64,000 bases of DNA. It comes from Aquilaria yunnanensis (lineage: Eukaryota > Streptophyta > Magnoliopsida > Malvales > Thymelaeaceae). Each line of letters starts with the position of its first letter. The first letter of the stretch is position 1. The position numbers and the translations under genes were made by a program. Positions 45,666 through 57,494 of this stretch are shown here, one piece after another. Location of the stretch: assembly GCA_039654915.1 (NCBI GenBank), contig CM077593.1, positions 119,095,413 through 119,159,412 of the forward strand, given 5' to 3'. The notes below the pieces were generated by a model. It was not told the origin of the DNA. It was given only the letters and a program-made list of their open reading frames with translations, and did no database searches.

Positions 45666-47623
45666 TGTTTTCTTTACTTCTTTTGAAAGAGGATCAAATA
45701 TTTTAAAACATCTAACAAAGGTCAAATATTTGGAAATGAATATGCAAGTCTTGGGCTTACGTACTACTATTGGGCCGAAATACGTAAATGAATTAATTTC
45801 TACTACTACTGAGCCTGCTTTGGTCCATGAGCTCCAAATTATCATCTCCACTCCAAGCGGAAAAGCCCATCTTTGTTCAAGCTGCCTACGGAGGGCTAGA
45901 AGAATGTGAGCGGCTCAATTCACAGCGGCTCTCAGCTCAGTATTTGATACGGCCCACGATTACAGGGAGCTGTTTTTAATACTACTATTTTATTCCTTAA
46001 AATTTTCAATCCAGTGAGGGGAAAAAAGAGTTGTATGATATCTGCGCTTGTTCACATTTCTCCATTTCTTCTGTCTTCGTGTTTTTTATATCAAGCAATG
46101 GTTCCCATTTTCTGAGAAAGAAACAACTACGATAACAAGTCAGTTATTATTTATGAAATAAAAAAGAAAAAGAAAAATACAGATATTTTTTTCCAATCCA
46201 TACAAAAATTAAAAGGACTCTAGGTTTGTTAGCCTGCACATTGCAGCGAGGAAAAATTTCATGCGAAAAGTTTCTTTTTATTTTTCTTATAAAAGATCAA
46301 GTGACTCCACCAGTCCCTAAGTTTATTAGTTTTCATCATTTGATCCCTAAGCTCCTTCTTCTAATGATCAGGTCCTTGGTTTCAATCATAGTGGTAAAGC
46401 AAGATTTGCAAAAATTTTACAATTTAAAAGAACCATATAAGAGTTTTATAAATTTTAAGGTATATAAAATATTATTTCTCATTTATTGGTATAAAATCCT
46501 AAATTAGGAATTAAGATTCATAAATACTTTAAAATTTTAAAAAATATATATAAGAGTTTTTAAAATTTTATGGTATATAGAAATCTTAATTCTCAATTCC
46601 TTGTTTAGTCACTAAGTTTTCTAGTTTCCCCATTTGGTCCCCAAACTCTTCTATGTGATGATCGGGTACATGATTTGGTTTTAGTAACAAAGTTAAGCAT
46701 ATAGGGGACCTAATCATCATATAAAAGAGTTTGAGGACTAAAAGGTCAAAATGAACATACTTAAGGATTAAAAAAAATTGACCATTTTTCTGGGAAAGGC
46801 CAAAAAAACAAAGAGCGGCGGTCCCATTAGTGTTCAATGAATAGTAAAACGCACACACATATATATATATATATACTGGGTTTTTTTTTTACTTGCACTT
46901 TGTAGCGGATAATTTATCTTGATAAATTTATCATTAAAATAAATTTTAATTAAAATTTTACTTTATTTTAATTTTGAGTTGAGTTTTCTTATGTTATATT
47001 TTTATTATTAAAATGATTGATTATGATCAAAAAGTAGCATTGTACATATTTAAAAGTAATGGATATTTTTTTCTTGTTAAAAAATAATTAACTAAAAAAT
47101 TTCTCTAATCAACTCAAATTATAATTTTTAATATTGGTGGAAAATTTATTTAGAAAAGTTCACTTTCAATTTTAACAATTATAGACCAAATTACTCTATT
47201 AAACCATAAAGATTTTGAATTAAATAACTCATGCTACAAAACTCAATTTGTGTTTAATTTATTTTGCTTTAGAAAATTGTATATAAAAAAAATGGGGAGT
47301 AAGAGAGCAAATAGAAAGAATATTAACTAATTATTAAGTTTGGGGACCAAAATGTAACATGGGTTGAAATTAGTGACTTATATGGCAAATGTTAGAAATT
47401 TTCTGGGACAGAAAACACATTTAACCACAACCAAAAGTGAAACAGGCTTAAACTTAAAAAATTGCATCACTAGCCCCCAGGATGCTTTACACCTGTCGAA
47501 AAGTTGACTTAACTTCAAAAACAGTCAATCTAGTCTAGGAAAAAGCAGAAAAAAAAGGTCACAGCACTATTGATGAATAGTCCATTTTCACTATACTTTT
47601 TCACTATCATCTATAGTAACTTG
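45666..47623. other. AT-rich region of repeat remnants, no gene seen
   Basis: Contains phrases such as CAGTCCCTAAGTTTATTAG (46311) and their near inverse at 46700-46790, suggesting one or more decayed inverted-repeat elements between about 46290 and 46790. An AT run lies at 46858-46875. No ORF is credible. Confidence 0.4.
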
Positions 47624-47648
47624 TGTTCATCTTTAGAATATTAGTGTA

Positions 47649-47714
<66 letters not shown>

Positions 47715-47739
47715 TACACTAATATTCTAAAGATGAACA
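47624..47739. repeat. 116-bp perfect palindrome with a long AT core
   Basis: TGTTCATCTTTAGAATATTA at the left is repeated as its exact reverse complement at the right (TAATATTCTAAAGATGAACA), around GTGTAAG / CTTACAC and about 60 bases of alternating AT. The whole can form a cruciform or hairpin. It resembles the tip of a fold-back element. Confidence 0.88.
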
Positions 47740-48739
47740 ATTGGTTACTGTATATGAACAGTAACTCAATTTTGTTTAGCCTGCTTACTTATACTAGACC
47801 CACAACGGAAAAACGTCACTTCTAGTCCCTTAATATTTGTTTTCTTCCCCTTTGGTACCTGTCCTTTTCCCTCTTACGATCATACTTCAATTTTGGAGTT
47901 AAGGAAAAATGATGCAATGGCAGGACTAGTAAATATGAAAGTTTAGGCGTTACTACTGCCAGAGACCAAAACTATAGGGGCTAAAAGCATATTGTCCAAT
48001 TATATTATAAAAAAGGTTCTCTACATTTCCACAATGTTACATTTCCATTCACGAACTTTGAAAAATATTTAAAATATGAAACCGCATATTATTTTGTGAC
48101 AAAGTGCAAGCAACCTTACTTCCACTAATCTACGCAATGATTATGAGTATGAACAATTGGCATAACACCGTGAATCTCACTTAACACTAATTGCTAAGTT
48201 AAGTAACATCCTTTTTGGGCTTTCACGTAGATGAGGAATAAGGCTAGTTAGAAAAATTGTTGGCCAAAAGAAAAATTACATTGAAAATGTGGGGTTGATA
48301 TTGTTCATGAACAATGTTGCTATATATATTTTTTTCATTTTTTTGGCTTAATCGCTATTTTTCAGTCCTTGAGCTATAGATCTTTCTCATTTCAATCACT
48401 AAATTTTTTTTATTTGCCTTTTTTGTTCTTTTTCCTTTATTTTTCTATTTTTACCCATTTGTCAAGTCATTGTTAAACTTAATACCTATAGTCTTTTTGT
48501 TTGCTCTATTAATCCCAAATTTCACTTTGACTTTTGTGTCAATACTTAAATATCACTTTTTTTTTTCTAGGAATGTTATTTCTATATTCTAAGTGAAGAC
48601 TTTGGTGACTATCTTCTAAGATAATTGTTTCTATCATAGTGCTTTCATTTTCATGGAAAAGTATTTTTTTTATCAATGATTAAATCCACTTTTAATTACT
48701 AGAACTCTAATATTTCATTTATTTGTCCATAAACTTTAT
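47740..48739. other. AT-rich region, no gene seen
   Basis: Low-complexity T-rich sequence with repeat-like phrases (TTTCAGTCCTTGAGC at 48361). No element ends could be set. Confidence 0.4.
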
Positions 48740-48741
48740 TA

Positions 48742-49534
48742 CTCCCTCCGTCCCAGTCAATTTGCTCAATTTGCTTTTGCGTGAATATTAAGAAAATCAC
48801 TGTTTGACCCATTACTTTCCAAATTTGCCATTGTCTTCGTCTCTCTGACTTTCCTCCTTCTGCAGAGATTCTGCCTCCCTCTATCGCCGTCCTCCCTCAC
48901 CATAGTGACCTCGTCGAGGTCTTTCCCTCGCCGCCCCTCCCTTCCTCACTGCCGCTCCTCGTCTTACCGTCGCTCCTCGCCTTGTCACCGCTTCTTGTCG
49001 TTCTTCACCATGGCCTGAACGCTCCTCGCCTCACTGTTGTCGTCACCGTGCCTCGCTTCGACCTCACCTCATTTCGCCTTTCTCCGATCTCTCCTCGCCT
49101 TGCTCGCTTTGCTCCGATCTCACTTGATTCTCATGTCTTTCTCCGATCTCACCTCACCGTGCCTTGCTTTGCTCTGATCTCACACGATTCTAGCATCTCT
49201 CTCCGATCTCGCCTCGCTTCGCTCCGATCCTGCATGATTCTTGCGCCTCTCTCCAACTCGCCTCGCTGTTAGTCTCGTCTCGCTTGCAAGTTCTCGCATT
49301 GCTACTGCTGGCAACACTGTCGTTACTCGCCGCCACTGGTTCATCAGCTTAAGCAGCTCGCCGAGAAAGAAGAAAATGGGGATAAATAGAGGCGAGTGAG
49401 GGGTGCAGAAAGTGGGTTAGGAGAGTGAGGGTAATGTGGTAAATTAACAGTCAAAAAGTTCCTAAAATGAAAAATGGTACAAAGTTATGGGACTATAAAA
49501 AAAAAATGAAGTAAAATATATGGGACGGAGAAAG
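48742..49534. mobile_element. Stowaway/mariner-like element with GC-rich cargo
   Basis: The ends CTCCCTCCGTCCC (48742) and GGGACGGAGAAAG (to 49534) are the classic Stowaway/Tc1-mariner terminal motif in inverted order, flanked by TA at 48740-48741 and 49535-49536. At 793 bp it is longer than a usual Stowaway MITE. The interior 48880-49330 is rich in CTC/GCC words and unlike the surroundings. It has no transposase. Confidence 0.75.
49070..49262. repeat. Minisatellite of about 60 bp (three copies) inside the Stowaway-like element
   Basis: TTTCTCCGATCTC recurs at about 49078, 49138 and (as TCTCTCCGATCTC) 49198, each followed by CCTCGCCTTGC-like and GATTCT words. Copies are imperfect. Confidence 0.65.
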
Positions 49535-49847
49535 TATTAAATAATTATTTTATTATATTTACATTAAATACTACTATAAAATGGACCGCTACAACGTGCG
49601 GATAAAGGGGAAGCTCGTAATTATCTAATTTTAGGACTCCAATCATCTTACTTTCTGTTACAATAACGTAGCTGAGCATGACAAGATAATATGAGGCTCA
49701 CCTAGGGATTGCATGGCCATCCACTCATCCTATGACACTTACCCATCTGTAATCACAGGACGAAGCCGAAAAATTTGACCGGTGGTGCAGTTACTAATTA
49801 TTCACAATGCACCTCTATTTTAAAAATAAATTAATTTTTGAGTAAAT
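49535..49847. other. Spacer, no gene seen
   Basis: About 310 bases without an ORF or repeat I can support. Confidence 0.4.
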
Positions 49848-49850
49848 TAC

Positions 49851-50291
49851 AATTTATCCCATGATATTTAGATGAAAGAACACTTTGCCCCTACTATTTC
49901 ATAAATATACACTTTATCCCTTACCTTTTTAATACAACCCGATAATAATTTCTGAAATCTTGATTTAGAGGATACAATTGTTATCTTCAAATAATTTCAA
50001 TCTGCATGGGATTTTGTTTATAATTAATTGACATTTAAAAAATACTGTTTTAAAATTTGAAAAAAAATACAAAAAGAAAAAAATTGATAATTTAAAATAT
50101 CTATTTACTGTAAAAAAATACCATATAATTTGAAATTACTGAAAGATGACTATCGTAATGACTAAATTAATATTTCAGAAATTGCTGTCGGACTGTATTA
50201 AATAGATATGGGCAAAGTGTATATTTCTGAAATATGAGGGTAAAATATAATTTCACCTAAACCTTATGGGGTAAATTGTAATTTTTGCATC
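49851..50291. mobile_element. MITE-like element with TIRs of about 130 bp
   Basis: AAATTACAATTTATCCC at the left is inverted at 50267-50287 (GGGGTAAATTGTAATTT). Further matching pairs are AAATATACACTTTATCCC (49904) with GGGCAAAGTGTATATTTC (50210), and TTAATACAACCCGATAATAATTTC with its inverted copy near 50175-50200. There is no coding sequence. The TSD is unclear. Confidence 0.65.
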
Positions 50292-52707
50292 AATTATTTT
50301 AAAAAGATTCAAGTTGTCAAACAATGTCAACGAAGTACGAAAATTTCACATAGATTTAGTTTTCGAGATAATATAAATAACTAGATAAACTAACACTGAT
50401 GGAACAATTTTTTCCCTGGTTGAAAAGAATAGTATAAGTATTAATATGGAATTCGCTTATATAGAAGAAAAAGTTGGGGTTACTCAACTAAACAACTACT
50501 TCTTTTAAAGAGTAATAATCAAAATTTAAAATTATAACCACATTCTAAAACAGGGACGTTTCTACTGTTCATCTCCAGTCAAATAACTGTAGATGAACAG
50601 TGTTGCATCTTTTACTTTTTTGTTTTTGTCTATCTCTTATTTTATTCTTTATTCTTTTTTTAATTTTTGCTTCTCTCAGATGCAATTTTTTTTTTTTTTG
50701 TTTTAGCCTGATCATTGTTTTGTAAGGTGCTGGCCTTTTTCAGAGCCTATGTTGCAATTTGTTTTTGTTTTAGTCTGTTTCAATTTTTGTTTTAGTTAAA
50801 ATACAGTTTTAGTCCCTAACTTTCTTATCATTCCCATTTTAGGCTATGAGTCAAGTTTGCCTTACATTTTGAGTCCCCATATTTTTTAACTATTTAACTA
50901 GATCTTCTATTTGCTCTCTTGGTTCCCAAACTTTTGTTGTTGTTGTTTTATGTACTATCTTCTATAATAAGTCATTAGTGACCATAATTTGTTTATTTTT
51001 CAGTTAAACCATTTTTTATCTTTATTAATTCAATTATTAAATCCTTAATACCTACAGTTTTTTCATTTTTTTTGTCTTAATCCAAACTTTTTTTATTGAT
51101 TTTGTTTATTATTCTTTTCTAAAATGAAACTTTAATCATTATAATTTATTTACTTTTGGCTTGGTTTTGGTTGATTCAGCTTTAGTCGGTTGTTTTATTT
51201 TATTTTAATCTTTATTAAGTTAATGGTTAGACTATTAATTGATTAACACATGTCAAACATAATTTTCTATTTTGGTCATTTTTTATCGTTATTGATGATT
51301 ATATTTTGTAGCATCAATTTTTTACTTCAAGCACTATGATTTAATAAAAGTAATTTGGTCAATAATTATTAAATTTTAAAGTAAATTTTTCTAGATAATT
51401 TTTTCATCGATATTAAAAACTAGAGTTTACACTAGTAAGAGATGACAATTTTTCGTAACTTGTTTTTTAATGACAAAAAATATGCATAGTTTCAAAGCAC
51501 ATACCATGTTTTGTTTTATCGTATTATGTTTCAATCACAACTAATCATTTTGATGATAAAAATGTAACATGAAAAGAGCCCAACTTGAATTTGAAACAAA
51601 TAAAATTTTTTATTGATTATTATAAATTTATTTTGAGAAAATTTTAATTATTTATTATTAAAATTTATTACAAAAAATATCTACTATGATATGCGTTTTA
51701 CCAAACTGTACTATATCCTAAAAGATTATGTGTTTTTACTATTCATCTAAAATGGAAGCTACTGTAGATGAACAATGCTTTTTTGCATTTTACTATCCTT
51801 TCTGGATGTGCTTAGTTTGTTTTGAAGCTTGATCCCTTTTTCGCATGGAAATCACTTTTGTGAGAGCCCATGTCATTATCTTCGCAATTTCAGTCAGTTC
51901 TTTTTCTTTATGGTTAAACGCATTTTCAATACACAAATTTATTCATTTTTTCATTGTAATCCTTGAGTTCTGTTCATTGGTCATTTCAGTCCCTAAACTT
52001 AATACTAGAGTTTTTCCATTTGTTCTCCTAGTCTCTAATATTTTTTGTTATTTATTTATTTATTTTCTTCTAAAGCAAAATCTTGGTAACCATGGTTTAT
52101 TTTTAATAAACCATAATGACTTTTTTTAACCTTTTTTTGTTACTTTTTTGTTGTTGTTTTTTTTAAATAAAACTTTAGTTATTATGAGTTGCGTTTTGGG
52201 TATGATTCGAGTTGATTCATTTTAGCCAATGTTTTTATTTATTTTCTTATTTTCTTTTATTAAGTCAATGATTAAGCCTTTAATTTTTGAAATCTTTACA
52301 TTTGCTCTTTTAGCCTAAAGATCATTTATTGTTGTTTTTTTATCTATCCATCATTAAACCCTACTTTTTGTCACCAAAATCCTAGTCTTTGTCTTATTTT
52401 ATTAATTGTTTCATTTTTTTTTCTCTTCTAAAACAAAATTTTACTCACTACGGTTTATTTCTCGATACTTACAATCTTTTTATTTGTTCTTTTAGTTTCA
52501 AAATTTTACCTTAACTTTTTATCTCAGTTTTTGCTTTTTTTTTCTATTTTTATAAGATTGTTTCCTCCATCAATAATCATCAATGTTTATATTTATATTT
52601 AATATTAATATAGATTAAATTGATGCAATTTACAGATACCATAAATCTCGTATATACTAATAAATAAAGAAGTAAAAGATATACAAATATTAAGAAAGAA
52701 ATTAACA
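50292..52707. other. T-rich decayed repeat region, no gene seen
   Basis: Phrases such as TAGTCCCTAACTTT, TTAAGTCAATGATTAAGCC and TGTAGATGAACAGTGTTGC (50590; similar at 51759) recur at intervals, suggesting several diverged copies of one non-coding repeat. No open frame has protein-like composition. Confidence 0.45.
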
Positions 52708-52974
52708 GTGAATAATAAAAGAGATAATATTGATTATTTTTTAATATATTGTAATATGGAATCGAAAACATCTAGCAAGTACGGTTATTGTCGGCCTTCT
52801 TCTAGTCAGCCAAGTGTTGAAGTATCTATAGTTGATCCCCCTGAGGTTGAACGGTCGAAGGTCATGGAAAGCGAAAAAATATCGGTTTTGTCAAATATTG
52901 TCAGGATAGGATCTGCCTTGCGCATCCGTTCGTGTGATGGACGCCAACTCCTTATTTCCCCTATTTTTATTTAG
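52708..52974 (+). other. Unassigned open frame next to a MULE
   Basis: From the ATG at 52756 the frame runs about 70 codons (MESKTSSKYGYCRPSSSQPS at its start; contains VVDP-like SIVDPPEVERSKVMESEK) and ends in the MULE target duplication at 52965-52973. Its composition is more protein-like than its AT-rich surroundings. I recognise no family. It may be the end of a broken gene or a captured exon. Confidence 0.35.
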
Positions 52975-53962
52975 GTCAAAATTCATTTTATTCCCTCAAA
53001 TTTTATCAACTCGCTTAGAAGATACCATAAATTTTGATATAGTACAACTCAGTCCCTCGAGTATTGGCGGCGGTTGGGCACTTTGCCCCTTTGAGCATAT
53101 ATTTGTTAGTTGACTAACTAGTAAAATTACATGTTTAGTCGCCAAAATTCTAAGTTTGTCTCTTTTATGCCCTATACTAAACCATCTAACAATCTAAGTC
53201 GCATCCCTATGTTTTCACAATCCTAAATACCACCGCCTCCCCAGTCATTGATCCTGCCGCCGTTGTTGCTGCCGGACGGCTGGCCGCCCTGCTGCCGTCT
53301 CCCCTTCTCGATTAGTGGTCCCCGACATTGCCCGCAAACTTCCACAACAGACGAAAACAAGACCAGATTCCAACAGCAACGGTTCGGGAAATCGGACTGT
53401 TGGAGCTCCATTCGATACAGTTGAGTAGTGTGATAGACGCTCGGCTCTTGAGGCAAAAGGCAAATCGGATGACATAACTCCATCTGCTCTGTCTCAACGA
53501 ACCCACGGTGCATTCCAACGGTGAAAATCGGACCAGATAATCTGTCTCGACAGAGACAAACCCAACCTCCGATTTCTCCTCCACCGATCCATAACAGACG
53601 GATTACTAGCGGCAAGCATCCTGCCGCTGGGGGCCTGGCCTGGCCTAGCTGGCCATACCCTGTCCATCGATTGTGCTTGTTTTTGTTTCCTACATTTTAA
53701 AATTCTAATAAGTTTGTGTTTAATTCTTGTTAAATGCTTCAACTTACATATTTTTATGATATGGTGACTAAGAGTTTATATGTTGACAATCAGGTTACTG
53801 AACCATTAAAAATCAAACAGAGTTAACGGCTGGTTGATTGAGTCACTGAGTTAAATGGTTAAAGTACCCCACATTTTACAATGACTAAGTTGAACCGTAC
53901 CAAAATTCAAGGACTAAAAAGTTGAGTCACTATAATTTGAGGGAGTAAAATGGATTTTGAGC
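52974..53962. mobile_element. MULE with 9-bp TSD and GC-rich cargo
   Basis: A perfect duplication TTTTATTTA flanks it (52965-52973 and 53963-53971). The ends are inverted repeats: GGTCAAAATTCATTTTA, then TCCCTCAAATT at the left, and the inverse AATTTGAGGGAGTAAAATGG, then ATTTTGAGC at the right. The interior 53220-53690 is GC-rich with open frames on the minus strand (53615-53223) and plus-strand overlaps that I cannot identify. This is likely captured host sequence. No transposase. Confidence 0.85.
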
Positions 53963-53971
53963 TTTTATTTA

Positions 53972-54385
53972 AATGATTCTTTTTCCTACGGGGTATTTTC
54001 CATTCATTTAAATTTCGTCTAAATTAAAAATTTTCACCCGAATTATGCTTGACAATAAATTTTGTTGGTAAAGTGCAACAAACACCATAGGTAAGGATAG
54101 CCCAGGTTCGGGTAGCAATGATACACTTTACTCCAACTTTGTCTCCCTAACAATGAAAAAATGCGTAGAGATCCTCCAACTCTCATGGAGTAGCCATTTT
54201 TCTCTCTAACTTTCCTAATACTATCGAGCTTCTTATACTTGTAATACTTTTGAATACCAAAAAAACTCAATTGGTTATAAACTTATTTTATGGAAAACTT
54301 ATTCTATCGAACATTTATTGTATATTTCAATACGATTCTATTGTGATTAATTCTCATTAAATTATAACGTGTTCTCCAATTGAGA
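53972..54385. other. Spacer, no gene seen
   Basis: AT-rich; a 75-codon minus-strand frame at 54270-54043 matches nothing known. Confidence 0.4.
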
Positions 54386-54393
54386 TCTGTTGG

Positions 54394-55557
54394 TAGAGAT
54401 GTTCAGTGGATTGACCCAACCCAGCCGGGCCTGGGTTTATGAGGCCCAGGCACGCACAATCTAAAGGTGGGCTAAGTCGTGCTGAGCCTAGGTTTGGGTT
54501 GTGTTTTTTTTCTTGAAAAATAAAATTTATTTAATTAGTCTTGCATTACCATTTCTTTTAAACAAGGAAACACAACAACTAAATTATATTTTATTAAAAA
54601 ACTGAAAGACAATTACAAAAATTAAATGATACTTAAAAAAATTGGAATGTATAATACGTGAGGAAATGATGAAATGTTTCAACAATTATCGAATAGGAAT
54701 ACTAGTAATCTTCATCAAATAGGGTATCATCATTGAAACTAAGAGTAACATTAGGTTAATCATGGTTGCACCAACATACCTTTTTAGATGGTAGCCATGT
54801 TTGTTTATTTAGTTTCTCTATTTTATAGAAACTAAAACTAGTTTTGGTCATAACGGTTAATTGTATACGCATAAACGTTATCATTTTCCCACAAAGCTTG
54901 CGCATTTTAGACCTTGCATCTTTCTCAAAGTGAAATGTGAATTCTAGTCACGCCTAATGTGTTGTTCCCTTAGATTTTCCAACTTACATATGGATGTCTT
55001 TGTTAGTCAAACGATTTTTTTTACAGAAAAAATATTTATTTCTGGTGGTGGGGAATGAGTAGTCCACCATACCCTTGCCTTTTTCTTTTCCTCTTGATGT
55101 TATTAGTGAGAGAGTAATAGTAGAAATGAAGAAGAAATTTGGAAAAGAGATTATAGATATTAATGTGAGGAAGTGTAGAAAATAAGTCTATTTATTTATA
55201 GGATATGCATTATTTTTTAGATAAAAATGACCTCAAAAACTAGTTGTTGGAGTGGACAAAATGGTAATTTAAGGTCAAAAAGTAAGCTAGAGCCGTTAGA
55301 GGGCATATAGTGTAATTTGCCATTTTTTGGAATAATTTGAAATCTGTCATTCATACTAACCCACCAAGCTCAGCTCGGCCCGACTTGGGCCTACCTTGCT
55401 TGGGCCTGGACTCCAATTTGGGTTGGGACGAGGCCGGCTAACTTAAAACCCTTTCCTCCCTAGGCCCATAACCACCCTACATATCGCGTGCCTCTCCTTG
55501 AGCTGGGCTGAGTTTGACCCCAAGCTGGGCCTCGACCCAGCCCACTAAACACCTCTA
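54394..55557. mobile_element. Non-autonomous hAT transposon
   Basis: A perfect 8-bp duplication TCTGTTGG lies at 54386-54393 and 55558-55565. The left end TAGAGATGTTCAGTGGATTG is matched by TAGAGGTGTTTAGTGGGCTG read from the right. Subterminal GGGCCTGG / CCAGGCCC type words (54430-54500 and 55370-55550) are dense, as in other plant hAT families of this type. At 1164 bp it has no transposase. Confidence 0.88.
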
Positions 55558-55691
55558 TCTGTTGGTTGCAAAGGGGGTATTTCCTGGGCATAGGCCGGGT
55601 TCAACTCCTTACAACCACTTGATGGTGGAAAAGAAAGTTAAATGTGATTCAATACCGCTCAAAGTTTCAAAAAAAATACTAGTGATCCCAT

Positions 55692-55800
55692 ATTCTTAAT
55701 TTACAAACTATCATGAATATTATTCTCTTAATATTTGTAAAGTATATTCTTAATTTACAAACTATCATGAATATTATTTTCTTAATATTTGTGAAGATGG
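55692..55800. repeat. 54-bp tandem duplication
   Basis: ATTCTTAATTTACAAACTAT starts at 55692 and again at 55746; the two units are nearly identical (ATTATTCTC / ATTATTTTC, TTTGTAAAG / TTTGTGAAG). Confidence 0.88.
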
Positions 55801-55909
55801 TTCTAAATACCAAAATAAAACATGCTAACCTAACACAAGAATGTAGGGTACATGAAATAAAAATTCATCATAAAATCATAGAGTGGAATGAAACATATTC
55901 AAATTTGGT

Positions 55910-56850
55910 ATGTGTCTGAGTATAGGTTGGGTAAAACTGAAATCCAACCTGAACCAACCCCATTGAGTTGAGTTGAGTAAAAATAAACCATGGTTCGTGA
56001 GTTGATTCCACATATAGGAGAAGCGATGGATTTTAGGTTGATTTTGGTTTCATGTGGAACCAACCTGAGATGAAACCGAACCCGAGGTATATATATAATT
56101 ATAAAATAAAAAATTATAGTATTACTAATATATCTATATAAGTATGTATTTCTTTGAAGAATTATAATTGTCATATTGTGTTTTTATATTAAACCCTTAA
56201 ACTGATGTCTCAAATTAAAACAACATGAAAGTTGTGGGATCATTCACAAAATTTCTCCATATTCACTTAAATTACTTTACTTCTTAAACCGACTGCTCCT
56301 GAGTCATTTTGCTTTCAATCTCTTTATTCCAAAATATACTGCATGACAAAATCCTCATATTTTTTCATTTATGAGCCATGTGAAACAAAAAATTCATGAC
56401 ATCAATTTATTTCAGGTTTTGATATTAAAAAAGATAGTCTTAAAGACTCAGCTTTCGATGTTGAATGTCGTGTCAATATTATAATTACTAAAAAAATGAA
56501 AATTGGTTGAGATAGAAGATATTCTACAAGTAACTCTTTTAACTAGTTTGGTAATGTCATGTTAAGCTTTTTTGAATGTGTTTAAGTATATGTATTTAAA
56601 TACTAATTTAATTATTTATTATATTAAATCTTTTATAAACTAGTTATGAATGCAATTTTATTAAAATTTGATGTTATTATAGGTATATTGTATAAACCAA
56701 AAAACTAAAAAACTGAGAATCGAATAAAACCAGAACCATTCTGGTTTTATTCGATTATCGGTCATCGGGTTGGGTATAAAAACTTTGGAACCAAAGTCAT
56801 TTAAGATTGGTTCGGTTCCACTATAAAATTGAACCAACTCGAACCATGCT
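55910..56850. mobile_element. Possible second non-autonomous hAT-like element
   Basis: GAGTATAGGTTGGGT and CAACCTGAACCAACCCC at the left (55917-55960) resemble the inverse of GAACCAACTCGAACCATGCTC at the right (56831-56851). GGTTCGGTTCC / GAAACCGAACCC words are found subterminally. No matching TSD was found, so the limits are tentative. Confidence 0.4.
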
Positions 56851-56851
56851 C

Positions 56852-57432
56852 ACCTTAGACTACCAAAACCCACTTATTTATGGCTTAAACCCTAAACTCC
56901 TCAAAACTAGACACTTGACACTTTCAACTCAAACTCGCATCATGAATTTACGAGTATGGGAGACTTTAGCCTTTTTAGCTCCATGTGCGCATCATGTAAG
57001 GTATTTCCTCTTAAAGCCCCTTGCTCTGGCCTGTTTCCTCCCTTTAGTATCCTTGAAGCAGAGCATAGGCTGGTGTTTTGCTGCTGAGAAATTCGGACAA
57101 AATTGGCTTCCTCGTTTGAACCAAACTTTTTTTCATAAGCGGGTTCAAGGATTGCGCGAACTGGAGGAAGCTTGATCTATGGCAGAACCCAAAGTCGATC
57201 TTTCCTCCAGTTATTGAACTCATCAATGACGGTGAAAGCCTTCCCACCTCGGACAGGGGTGGATGTCAGGCACTGGCACCAGACTCACTTCCGGACGCAT
57301 CACCGTCCGGGCGGCAACCCATGGCGGCCTGAGCCTGCGAAAGCCGGTCAATAAAGCAAGAGGAGAGATTCCGATCCAATGGATCAGGCAAAGTTTTGAG
57401 CTATTGGATAAGCAAGAATTCTGTCGAACAAG
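56852..57432. other. Unassigned region with a GC-richer patch
   Basis: Holds a 122-codon plus-strand frame (56807-57175) and a GC-richer patch at 57150-57360. Neither matches a family I know. They may be remnants of unrelated genes or of the hAT-like element. Confidence 0.35.
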
Positions 57433-57494
57433 TTTTTATTTTTTTTCTTTTTCTGAAAACTATAACCTTGGGTCCAATCAACAAAGCAGAGAAG

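Noticed and set aside
57150..57360. GC-richer patch that could be organelle-derived DNA
   Set aside because: No plastid or mitochondrial gene could be recognised in it.
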